Made by a program: the position numbers and the translations under genes
NCBI GenBank assembly: GCA_021794835.1
Contig: JAJYQA010000019.1
Coordinates: forward strand, 1-64,000
Reading direction: 5' to 3'
Source: Actinomycetes bacterium
GTDB taxonomy: Bacteria; Actinomycetota; Aquicultoria; Aquicultorales; Aquicultoraceae
Length of the DNA: 64,000 nt
Part shown: in pieces, positions 1 through 7,326 of the stretch
How the letters are laid out: each line of letters begins with the position of its first letter
How positions within the stretch are numbered: position 1 is the stretch's first letter
Notes under the pieces: generated by a model
Told to the model about the DNA's origin: nothing
Databases searched by the model: none
The model's input: only the letters and a program-made list of their open reading frames with translations

Positions 1-1
1 C

Positions 2-127
2 CTAGAATCCAAGATGCAGTGCGGTGTAGGGCAATGCGGAAGGTGCAATATCGGTCCTAAGTATATCTGCAAGGATGGGCCGGTATTTACGCTTGCTGAG
101 CTAAATAAAGTAAAAGGGGATTTTTAA
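2..127 (+). CDS. Hydrogenase/sulfhydrogenase gamma-type subunit, C-terminal fragment
   Basis: Only the last 41 residues are in the window; the gene begins upstream. The fragment carries a C-x4-C-x2-C-x7-C cluster, the [2Fe-2S] site at the C-terminus of FAD/NAD-binding oxidoreductases of the PyrK / sulfhydrogenase-gamma type. The residues after it (KDGPVFTLAEL) are typical of the gamma subunit of soluble Ni-Fe hydrogenases and sulfhydrogenases, which pass electrons between NAD(P)H and the hydrogenase. The alternative is an anaerobic sulfite reductase B or dihydroorotate dehydrogenase electron-transfer subunit; the partner genes lie outside the window, so the exact enzyme is open. Confidence 0.6.
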   Translation, partial: LESKMQCGVGQCGRCNIGPKYICKDGPVFTLAELNKVKGDF

Positions 128-356
128 CTTAGGGTTCCGAGGCCACTGCCTATCTATGATGATAGTAGCACTGTCCTGCCAAGAATCAGGAATAAGCAAT
201 CAAGGCTGATACGGCTATTCCTAAGTTGCTCACAGGCCAATCTATTGCAAACTAACTACTCTAGATAGGTTTATAATTTTGACCCTGCCTTTATATCATT
301 AGCCTCCTCTACTGAAAAAAGATAGCGGGATAGGAACGCCTCCACCCCCGGCTCAA

Positions 357-403
357 GTTAAACTAAGGGCCGATCTTTTTGACCGGCCCTTAGTTAGTTT
401 AAC
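357..403. terminator. Long inverted repeat between convergent genes
   Basis: A 16-base arm starting GTTAAACTAAGGGCCG at 357-372 is complementary to 383-403 apart from a small bulge, with a loop holding five T. It lies between the plus-strand gene ending at 127 and the minus-strand gene ending at 431, so a bidirectional terminator is the likely role. No run of T follows the stem on either side. The rest of 128-356 shows no gene. Confidence 0.5.
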
Positions 404-430
404 CTGTGAAATTTACTTAACTATTTGGGC

Positions 431-745
431 TTATTCTATGCCCTCGAATTGATGGTTGACATTTGCTCCATTGGGGTCTTGGTGGCCACCGCCTGGGAGA
501 TTTTTATCCCCCTTTTCTTCGGCTTTTTTCTCAGTCGTCGATTCCTTCTCGATTCCTGAGCCCTTTTCGGTTGCCTCATTGGCACCCTTAACTTGCTGAC
601 TGGTGCCTGCTGCAGGTGTGGTTACCTGCTGCTTGATTGGAGCAGGCGTTGCCGAATTTGACTGTGCCGCATAGGCCAGCGCCGACATGCCTCCCCCCAG
701 AACCAAGGCTCCGGCAACAGCTAGAGATATGAGTTTGAGCCTCAC
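431..745 (-). CDS. Small secreted protein, function unknown
   Basis: A 104-residue protein with a clear signal peptide: MRLK, a hydrophobic core (LISLAVAGALVLGGGMSALA) and a likely cleavage after AYA near residue 27. The mature part is low complexity, rich in T, K, E and G, and ends in HQDPNGANVNHQFEGIE, a tail that looks like a conserved D-P-x-G-A-N-V-x-H-x-F-E-G motif of small exported proteins. A strong ribosome site (AAGGGAGGTG, minus strand) precedes the ATG. It lies downstream of a two-component pair in the same direction with a 149-base gap, so it may be a target of that system. No function can be assigned. Confidence 0.75.
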   Translation of the reverse strand: MRLKLISLAVAGALVLGGGMSALAYAAQSNSATPAPIKQQVTTPAAGTSQQVKGANEATEKGSGIEKESTTEKKAEEKGDKNLPGGGHQDPNGANVNHQFEGIE

Positions 746-894
746 AATATTTCACCTCCCTTCGGTTGATCTCGTAACCGATCGGTTTAACCGGTTCACG
801 ATTGCCTTTATTATCGTATGGGAAGATGAAATTACTATGAAGCTGCACCGGTAGCAAGAAATTTTTTATCTTTGCAGGGTAGAAGAGTGTTATC

Positions 895-1929
895 TTAAAG
901 ACGTGCCGTTAGAAAAAGCGGTAAACGGATAGTGACTTTTGTTCCTTTTTCGGGTGAGCTTTGTATTGAAATATTCCCGTGGTGTTTCTGGATAATCCAT
1001 TTAACGACCGAAAGCCCTAGCCCGCTGCCGCCCTGTCTGCGGGAGCGGGATTTATCTGCTCTATAAAATCTATCGAAGATATAGGGCAGATCCTTTGCGG
1101 AAATGCCTATGCCGTTATCTTCTATAACAACGCTAGCCTGCCTATCGACTTTAGCTAAGTTGATACGTACTTCACCTTTATCTTTTGAATAATCAATTGC
1201 ATTTTTAAGGATGTTATACAAGGCCTGTTGCAGCTTATCGGGATCTCCCAGAATATAGGTTGGCTCTTTTGCCGATATTAGAACTTTAACATTTCTGCTT
1301 TCTGCATATTTTTTCATCCTTTCTACGCTTTTTTGCGTTAAGTCAGCCATATCGACCTTTAGAAATCGAAGGGTTTCCTGTTCGTTGTCAATGCGGGAAA
1401 GCGTGAGTAAGTCTTCGACAATTCGGCGCATTCTCTCCACTTCTTCCAGGTTGCTGGATAGAACCGCAGAGTGCTCATTTGTACCTGCCTCAGATCTTAA
1501 AGCAATTTCCAAATCGGTTTTCATGATCGTCAGCGGGGTTCGCAGTTCGTGTGAAGCATCGGCAACAAACCGCTTCTGTGAACCAAGCGACCTTTGGATG
1601 GGTTTTAACGTTTTTCCGGCCAGCCAGTAGCTGAGTGCACCTACAAACAATATGACAGCACCATCGACGATAACCAGCTGTTTTTGCAGTCTATCTGTGG
1701 TTTTGGAGACAATAACCGATTGGGCTGCCCCATTGGGGAAATCTCCTTCGATATCGTTTTGTACATTTTTAGCGTAGCTGAAATACAAAAAAACGCTAAA
1801 AACGGACAGTAAGAAGATAATTACAACAACATAAAAAAACGCTAGGCGCAAGCGGGCTTGAAAAAATATATTATTTCTTAAGCCGATAACCCACTCCCCT
1901 AATAGTTTCCAGTAATGATTCCTTTTCAT
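895..1929 (-). CDS. Membrane sensor histidine kinase
   Basis: A 344-residue kinase with two membrane helices (about 29-52 and 84-104) around a short outside loop of about 30 residues. A HisKA domain follows with phospho-acceptor His127 in ASHELRTPL, then a HATPase domain with N (NILKNAIDYS), G1 (EDNGIGI), F (IFDRFYR) and G2 (GGSGLGL) boxes. It phosphorylates the response regulator encoded just upstream. The only standard start is the ATG at 1929, which overlaps the regulator gene by 59 bases; that is longer than usual, but no later start codon precedes the first helix. The sensed signal is unknown; the small outside loop suggests a membrane or envelope cue. Confidence 0.9.
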   Translation of the reverse strand: MKRNHYWKLLGEWVIGLRNNIFFQARLRLAFFYVVVIIFLLSVFSVFLYFSYAKNVQNDIEGDFPNGAAQSVIVSKTTDRLQKQLVIVDGAVILFVGALSYWLAGKTLKPIQRSLGSQKRFVADASHELRTPLTIMKTDLEIALRSEAGTNEHSAVLSSNLEEVERMRRIVEDLLTLSRIDNEQETLRFLKVDMADLTQKSVERMKKYAESRNVKVLISAKEPTYILGDPDKLQQALYNILKNAIDYSKDKGEVRINLAKVDRQASVVIEDNGIGISAKDLPYIFDRFYRADKSRSRRQGGSGLGLSVVKWIIQKHHGNISIQSSPEKGTKVTIRLPLFLTARL

Positions 1930-2542
1930 TATCGATTTTCTTCCTTAAATTTTTAACGTGCACGTCGACGATGTTGCTGAAAGAGTCGTATTCGAAGTCC
2001 CATAAGTGACTTAATATCTGCTCGCGTGTGAGAACCTGCCCGGCATTTCTTGTAAAATACTCAAGCAGACCAAATTCCTTAGCAGTAAGCGGGATTTCTT
2101 TACCGCCCCGATAAACTTTCCTTGTCACCGGGTTGAGCACCAGATCTTTTATTTCTAGAGCTGCAGGTAACAAGTTGCTTGGCCTTCTCAGCAAGGCACG
2201 CATTCTTGCTAATAGTTCCTCAAAGGCAAAGGGCTTGATCAAATAATCATCGGCGCCGCTATCCAGCCCCATAATTTTATCCTCCGTACCGTCCTTTGCT
2301 GTGAGCATAAGGATAGGCAGGACGATACCCTGGTCCCTAATATTTTTGCATATTTCGAACCCGTTGATTTCGGGCAACATAACGTCTAGGATCACGAGGT
2401 CGTAATCCTCGTGATTTATCTCTATTTGGAGCTGCCCAGATTTGCCGTCAAAAAAGCAGTCAACGGCATAGCCTTCTTGCTCAAGTCCCTTTTTTAATAT
2501 TTTCGCCAGTTTTTCTTCGTCTTCGACTACAAGAATTCTCAT
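1871..2542 (-). CDS. OmpR-family response regulator
   Basis: A 223-residue regulator. The receiver domain (1-120) has the acidic pair near residues 8-9, phospho-acceptor Asp53 in VILDVMLP, and conserved Thr and Lys (MLTAKDG, LIKPFAF). The C-terminal winged helix (about 130-223) has the usual LTAKEFGLLEYF and VDVHVKNLRKKI segments. It is the partner of the overlapping histidine kinase. No ribosome site precedes the ATG. A TTTAAT -10-like box sits about 7 bases upstream, so the mRNA may be leaderless. A perfect 25-base palindrome just upstream is a good candidate for its own binding site. Confidence 0.93.
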   Translation of the reverse strand: MRILVVEDEEKLAKILKKGLEQEGYAVDCFFDGKSGQLQIEINHEDYDLVILDVMLPEINGFEICKNIRDQGIVLPILMLTAKDGTEDKIMGLDSGADDYLIKPFAFEELLARMRALLRRPSNLLPAALEIKDLVLNPVTRKVYRGGKEIPLTAKEFGLLEYFTRNAGQVLTREQILSHLWDFEYDSFSNIVDVHVKNLRKKIDNEKESLLETIRGVGYRLKK

Positions 2543-2559
2543 TAGCTCTATTAAACACG

Positions 2560-2584
2560 AAGTTCATGAAAATTTCATGAACTT
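2560..2584. promoter_or_regulatory. 25-base palindrome, likely response-regulator operator
   Basis: Two perfect 12-base arms (AAGTTCATGAAA and its complement) flank one central base. Read on the plus strand the site also holds two TTCATG copies 11 bases apart, the one-helical-turn spacing of OmpR-family tandem half-sites. It lies 17 bases upstream of the response-regulator start, so autoregulation is the simplest reading. Confidence 0.6.
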
Positions 2585-2611
2585 GGAGGCGCAGTCTAAC
2601 ATTCCCGCCGC

Positions 2612-3586
2612 TTACCGTTGCTTAAATTCATAGGCTGGTCCAACGTGAACTTCAGCGGTGGCGCCGGTTATCGTCTGGCTGATTTTTCTTTCAACTTCAT
2701 TGGCAATTGCATGTCCCTCTTCAACCGAGAGATCCTTATTAACCAGAATATGAAGCGTGATCACCTTTCTTGCGCCATAGTCGTGGACGTAGATTGCATG
2801 CACTCCTTTTACACCGCTGATTGAGCGGGCGATATAGCGGATAAGATCAATCAAATCCGAGCTTGGTGCGCGCCCGAGAAGGAAACTTGAGGCGTCTCTT
2901 GCAATCTCGTAGGCGGTGTAAAGAATAAATCCCACTACGGCAAGGCCAGCGATCGCATCAAGGCGCCTGAAGCCAAGGGCAACCCCGCCAAGGCCGATTA
3001 AAACCACAATTGCGGCGAGGCTGTCGACACGCTGGTTGGCCGAGTCGGCAACCAGAATACCGGCCTCAATGCGCCGGCCTAAGTCAATCGCCACCCTGGC
3101 CAGAAACTCTTTTAGAGTGATGGTAAGAAGCAAGACTAAGATGGCAAAGATATTTACCACAACGGGCGTCGGGCTGATGAGCCGCTCAAGCGACTCATGC
3201 CCGATCTCATAGCTCACAACAACCAGGATAACCGCTATAACTAGGGTCGCAATTGCCTCAAAGCGGCCGTACCCATAGGGATGTTCGGGGTCGGGCGGCT
3301 GCTTGGAGACACGAAAACCGATGATTACGATGGATGAGGCTAGGACATCAGATAAGCTGTGAAACGCCTCAGCAATCAAAGCAATACTTCCGATGAGGTA
3401 TCCAACGATAAGCTTTGCGGCAAAAAGGACTACCTCAATAGTTACGCCGAGAATTCCCTCGAGGTAGCCGTAGGTCGCCCGCACATCGCTATCTTTTATA
3501 TCCCCGTAATTTGGGACGAACCGCTTAAGCAGGAATGTATTGAACTTACTTATTGGTGAGGCCGCACGTCTGGTTTCCACAAACAT
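2612..3586 (-). CDS. Cation diffusion facilitator (CDF) metal exporter
   Basis: A 324-residue membrane protein of the CDF family, which exports Zn2+, Fe2+, Co2+ or Mn2+ in exchange for protons. Six membrane helices fill about residues 45-230. Metal-site residues are visible: HSLSD (His76, Asp80) in helix 2 and the D-S-A-N-Q-R-V-D segment in helix 5. The cytoplasmic C-terminal domain (about 235-324) has the ferredoxin-like fold pattern ending in a conserved EVHVGP. The length is normal. The metal cannot be told from sequence; the HxxxD/DxxxxxxD site is compatible with several. It is read in the same direction as the downstream two-component genes but is separated from them by the palindrome. 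Confidence 0.9.
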   Translation of the reverse strand: MFVETRRAASPISKFNTFLLKRFVPNYGDIKDSDVRATYGYLEGILGVTIEVVLFAAKLIVGYLIGSIALIAEAFHSLSDVLASSIVIIGFRVSKQPPDPEHPYGYGRFEAIATLVIAVILVVVSYEIGHESLERLISPTPVVVNIFAILVLLLTITLKEFLARVAIDLGRRIEAGILVADSANQRVDSLAAIVVLIGLGGVALGFRRLDAIAGLAVVGFILYTAYEIARDASSFLLGRAPSSDLIDLIRYIARSISGVKGVHAIYVHDYGARKVITLHILVNKDLSVEEGHAIANEVERKISQTITGATAEVHVGPAYEFKQR

Positions 3587-3675
3587 CCCCTAAATTATTT
3601 ATTGTTACTAAGTTCTTTCCCCTTTTAGCCTTTTGACGGATTCATATATCTAGCTCGTCCCGTGGCCTTTTGGCC

Positions 3676-3681
3676 TATAAT
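3676..3681 (+). promoter_or_regulatory. -10 box of a probable leaderless promoter
   Basis: A perfect TATAAT ends 6 bases before the ATG at 3688, placing the transcription start at or next to the start codon. No ribosome-binding sequence precedes the ATG. The -35 region is weak. It lies within a short hairpin GGCC-TTTT-GGCC (3664-3675) that recurs at 6049-6060. Confidence 0.5.
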
Positions 3682-3687
3682 AAACGT

Positions 3688-5967
3688 ATGGGTGAAATCG
3701 CAGGTTTTCTTGAGCACGTTCAACGCCAACCGGAATATCGCGGGCAGATCGTATACCGGCGCGAGTTACCGTTAAAGCCTGCGTCTTTTGGTACTCCCGA
3801 GCACAGTCTCTTGGACGGGACAAGAGAAAGACTTGCGCGGGCCGGGATAGAAAATCTCTACATCCACCAGGCAAAGGCACTTGATCTTGCTAGGCAAGGC
3901 AAGAACGTGCTTGTGGTCAGCGGAACAGCTAGCGGCAAAAGTCTCTGCTATAACCTTCCTGTTCTTGAGGAGATGCTCACCAATAAAAAGGCAAAGGCAC
4001 TTTATCTTTTTCCCACCAAGGCACTTGCTCAGGACCAACTGCGCGCGCTTGGAGAGCTTGATTTTCCGGTCGAGGCCGCAACATATGATGGAGACACCCC
4101 GCGAGAGGCGCGCGGTCGCACTCGGCGCCAGGCTTCGATCATCTTAAGCAACCCGGATATGCTTCATCGGGCCATCCTCCCCCTTCACAAACACTGGGCA
4201 GCTTTTCTTCTTAATCTAAAGTATGTGGTTGTTGATGAAGTGCATGTCCTTCGGGGTATCTTTGGATCAAATGTAGCCCAGGTGCTAAGAAGGCTTCGCC
4301 GTCTTTGTCATTACTATGGAAGCCACCCCCAATTTATTATGACCTCGGCAACTATAGCCAACCCTAGGGAGCTGGCCGAGAGGCTAACCGGGCTTGGGGT
4401 TGAGGTGGTTGCCGAAGACGGCGCACCGCGCGGTCAAAAAACCTGGGTCTTTTGGAACCCACCCTTTGTTGACGAAACAAAAACAAAAAGCATAACCTGG
4501 GAGACGACCTGGCTCTTGGGCGAGCTATCAAAAGATTACTTTAGAACGATTGCCTTTAGCAAGTCGCGAAAGCTTGCCGAGCTGGTTTTAAACTATTCCA
4601 GGCGCCATTTAAACAACCGTCCGGATATCGCCGGGCGAATAGCATCGTACCGGGCCGGGTATTTGCCCCGGCAAAGACGCGAGATCGAGAGGCGGCTTTT
4701 TGCAGGCAAGCTTTTGGGGGTCTCAACCACCAATGCACTTGAGTTGGGAATCGATGTGGGAGCGTTAGATGCCACAATCATGAACGGCTTCCCCGGGACA
4801 ATATCATCCGCCTGGCAGCAGGCCGGGCGTGCTGGGAGAACAGTTGGCGAGTCGCTTGCGGTTCTCATTTCTGGAGATGATCCCCTTGACCAGTACTATA
4901 TAAACCACCCGGAGTACTTCTTTGGGAGAAACTTCGAAGAGGCAATAATCGATCTTGACAACCAGAAGATACTGGCTAAACACCTGCGCTGTGCGGCTTA
5001 TGAGAGACCTCTTTCAGTCGAGGACCGATACTACTTTGGGGAGAGTTTTGAAATCACGGTTAGTTCGCTTACCCAGACCGGCGATCTTAAAGAGCGGAAG
5101 GGCCGCTGGTTTATCGCACAGACAGGCTTTCCCGCCCAGGAGGTAAACATCCGCTCTGCATCGCAGTCCACCTATGATATTGTTGAGGAGAGTACCGGAC
5201 AACTGCTTGGCACAACCGAGGCCAACCGTGCGTTTTTTGAGATACATCCCGGTGCGGTCTACCTACACCAGGGCGAACCCTATGTCGTGCGCTCACTTAA
5301 CATCCACGACCGGGTAGCACTAGTTGAGAAAAGCGCTAAGGAATATTATACCGAGCCGCGTGAAGAGATAGACATTCAGGTTCTTAAAGAATACGAGACC
5401 CGAAAGCTTGGGCTTACCAAATTGGGTTTCGGCCAAGTCGAAGTCACCACACACGTAGTTGCTTTTCAAAGAAAATCCCTTGATGGGCGTGTGGTTGGTA
5501 CGGAGGAGCTGGATCTGCCGCTGGTGAGATTCCAGACTGAGGCGGTTTGGTACACGGTGTCCGATGAGATAATTGGCAAACTAAAACTCGATGAACGTGA
5601 GCTGGCTGGTGGGATACACGCTGCCGAGCATGCCGGTATTGCGATCTTGCCGATGTTTGCGATGTGCGACCGCTGGGATATCGGAGGTATCTCAACGCCG
5701 CTTCATCCTCACACCGGCAAGGCGACCGTCTTTATTTACGACGGCTTTGAGGGAGGCATCGGAATTGCGAGGCGCGGCTTGCTCGTTGCCGAGGAGCATT
5801 TAAAGCGAACGCTTGAGGTAATTGCGAGGTGCCCGTGTAAGGATGGTTGCCCATCTTGCATCCAGTCACCCAAGTGTGGTAACTGGAACGAGCCGCTTGA
5901 TAAGAAGGCGGCGATTGGAATATTGAGGGAAATACTGAAGGTAGGCCAAAAGGCGAAAAGGCCATAG
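3688..5967 (+). CDS. MrfA/YprA-like DEAD-box helicase with DUF1998
   Basis: From the ATG at 3688 it is 759 residues (a TTG at 3670 is in frame but would overlap the -10 box). The N-terminal helicase core has motif I SGTASGKS, motif II DEVH and motif III TSATI. The C-terminal core has the TTNALELGIDVG and QQAGRAGR motifs. The DUF1998 region ends in a four-cysteine zinc site (CPCKDGCPSC...C). This is the architecture of Bacillus subtilis MrfA, a 3'-5' DNA helicase for mitomycin-type damage repair, and of yeast Hrq1-like proteins. No MrfB exonuclease partner is adjacent. Role in DNA repair is inferred from the family. Confidence 0.88.
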   Translation: MGEIAGFLEHVQRQPEYRGQIVYRRELPLKPASFGTPEHSLLDGTRERLARAGIENLYIHQAKALDLARQGKNVLVVSGTASGKSLCYNLPVLEEMLTNKKAKALYLFPTKALAQDQLRALGELDFPVEAATYDGDTPREARGRTRRQASIILSNPDMLHRAILPLHKHWAAFLLNLKYVVVDEVHVLRGIFGSNVAQVLRRLRRLCHYYGSHPQFIMTSATIANPRELAERLTGLGVEVVAEDGAPRGQKTWVFWNPPFVDETKTKSITWETTWLLGELSKDYFRTIAFSKSRKLAELVLNYSRRHLNNRPDIAGRIASYRAGYLPRQRREIERRLFAGKLLGVSTTNALELGIDVGALDATIMNGFPGTISSAWQQAGRAGRTVGESLAVLISGDDPLDQYYINHPEYFFGRNFEEAIIDLDNQKILAKHLRCAAYERPLSVEDRYYFGESFEITVSSLTQTGDLKERKGRWFIAQTGFPAQEVNIRSASQSTYDIVEESTGQLLGTTEANRAFFEIHPGAVYLHQGEPYVVRSLNIHDRVALVEKSAKEYYTEPREEIDIQVLKEYETRKLGLTKLGFGQVEVTTHVVAFQRKSLDGRVVGTEELDLPLVRFQTEAVWYTVSDEIIGKLKLDERELAGGIHAAEHAGIAILPMFAMCDRWDIGGISTPLHPHTGKATVFIYDGFEGGIGIARRGLLVAEEHLKRTLEVIARCPCKDGCPSCIQSPKCGNWNEPLDKKAAIGILREILKVGQKAKRP

Positions 5968-6048
5968 GACTAAAATGGGTTTAAATTCTTAATTATTTCA
6001 CCTTCTGGCCTTTTGGCAGACCCACACTTCTAGACCTTCGTTTCAGTG

Positions 6049-6060
6049 GCCTTTTGGCCT
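6049..6060. repeat. GGCC-TTTT-GGCC mini-hairpin
   Basis: The same GGCCTTTTGGCC found at 3664-3675 ahead of the helicase recurs here ahead of the SLOG gene. Related pieces lie at 5943-5952 and 6017-6025 around the helicase 3' end. The repeated hairpins bracket the helicase gene; their function is unknown. Confidence 0.5.
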
Positions 6061-6076
6061 AATACAGGAGGATCAT

Positions 6077-6550
6077 ATGGCAATCTACATATCGGTAATT
6101 GGGGTAGGCGCAGAACGGGAGGACTTAAACCAAATTGCCCACGAAGTGGGCAGGCTTATTGCTGAGCGTGGGGCGATACTTGTCTGTGGCGGGCTTGGCG
6201 GCATCATGCATGCGGTGGCCTGCGGGGCTAAAGAGGCAGGTGGGATTACAGTCGGCATTCTCCCCGGCCCAAACCGGGCTGGCGCATCCAAATGCCTAGA
6301 TATCGCAATTCCCACCGATATGGCGCATGCGAGAAACGCGCTTGTTGTCAGAGCTGGCGACGGTGTGATCGCGATCGGGGCGGGCTATGGCACGTTATCA
6401 GAAATTGGTCTGGCACTTAAGACGGGAAAGCCGGTAGTAGGACTTAAAACCTGGGTATTATATAGAGACGGTAAGCAAGATAAGGGGGTCATATCCGCTG
6501 CTACCCCTGAACAAGCTGTTGCGACAATTTTTCAACTAATAACTAATTAA
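6077..6550 (+). CDS. SLOG-fold nucleotide-binding protein (TIGR00725 type)
   Basis: A 157-residue single-domain protein with a Rossmann-like fold. Glycine-rich LVCGGLGGIMHA near residue 36 and GAGYGTLSEIGLA near residue 101 are the signature of the TIGR00725/LOG-like group. Those proteins bind nucleotides or cleave nucleotide-derived ligands; the second motif resembles PGGxGTxxE of cytokinin-riboside phosphorylases but lacks the first P-G-G. A good ribosome site (CAGGAGG) sits 8 bases before the ATG. The substrate is unknown. Confidence 0.8.
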   Translation: MAIYISVIGVGAEREDLNQIAHEVGRLIAERGAILVCGGLGGIMHAVACGAKEAGGITVGILPGPNRAGASKCLDIAIPTDMAHARNALVVRAGDGVIAIGAGYGTLSEIGLALKTGKPVVGLKTWVLYRDGKQDKGVISAATPEQAVATIFQLITN

Positions 6551-6689
6551 TGAGTGGTAAATTGACGATAACTTTGTACGAAAGAGTAGGTAGTTTCAAT
6601 TATTTTTGGAACTTCCTTGTTGCAATAAATTGTTAATGGTACGATTTATTTGATAACCGAAGATTGGTTTGTATGAGGGGGGGGTTGAC

Positions 6690-7166
6690 ATGAGAACGAG
6701 CGTTGACCTACATAACTTTCTTCAGTCTCGCGAGGTGCCCCACGAGATAAGTGTTGTGGAGATACCGGCAAAAACCGTTTCTATGGCAGCAGCGGCGCTT
6801 GGGTTAGATAAGTCAGAGATCGGCAAAATACTTGTCATGCAGACCGACGACCGCGCGGTCGTAGTCATGCTTCCGGGAAACCGCCGTCTTGACGTGCGTA
6901 AGCTGAAAAAAGTTACCGGAGCAAGCAAAATAAAATTTGTCGACACTGAAAAGCTAGTTGACCTCACCGGCTATATCTTAGGAAGCATCCCACCTCTAGC
7001 ACATGCCAAAGAGATGCCTATCTATGTCGACCATAGGCTGCTTAGGGTACCGGTTGTTTACACCTGCGGCGGCCAGTCAAATGCGGTTTTAAAGATAAAG
7101 CCCATCGACCTCATCTCCGCCGGTAATGCTCAGATTGTTGATGTTGCCGACGATGGTCGCGCCTAA
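6690..7166 (+). CDS. YbaK/ProX-type aminoacyl-tRNA deacylase
   Basis: 158 residues from the ATG at 6690, chosen because a GAGGGGGGG ribosome site lies just upstream and the upstream in-frame TTG (6669) would include it. The protein matches the YbaK/EbsC/ProX family: the EIGKILVMQTDDRAVVVMLPGNRRLDVRKLKK block, the conserved GYILGSIPPLAHA and the late TCGGQSNAVLKIKPIDLI segment with the G-G-x-x-x-A pattern. Such enzymes hydrolyse mischarged tRNAs, for example Cys-tRNA-Pro or Ala-tRNA-Pro. The exact substrate is not readable from sequence. Confidence 0.85.
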   Translation: MRTSVDLHNFLQSREVPHEISVVEIPAKTVSMAAAALGLDKSEIGKILVMQTDDRAVVVMLPGNRRLDVRKLKKVTGASKIKFVDTEKLVDLTGYILGSIPPLAHAKEMPIYVDHRLLRVPVVYTCGGQSNAVLKIKPIDLISAGNAQIVDVADDGRA

Positions 7167-7326
7167 CTAATCTTGTGGTTCTATAGCTTCATGTATTATT
7201 ATAAAAAAGCCAACAGTCACCGTCTTTCTGTCGCAGTCCATCGATCCTTTATTTGCAAAATAACGTTTCAACAGCTGTTCTAATAATCTCCTGTTCAAAT
7301 GGAATAGAACGTGGTCGGGGGCTAAT

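Noticed and set aside
588..857. 89-residue minus-strand frame overlapping the secreted-protein gene
   Set aside because: It lies out of frame over a gene with a good signal peptide and ribosome site and has no features of its own.
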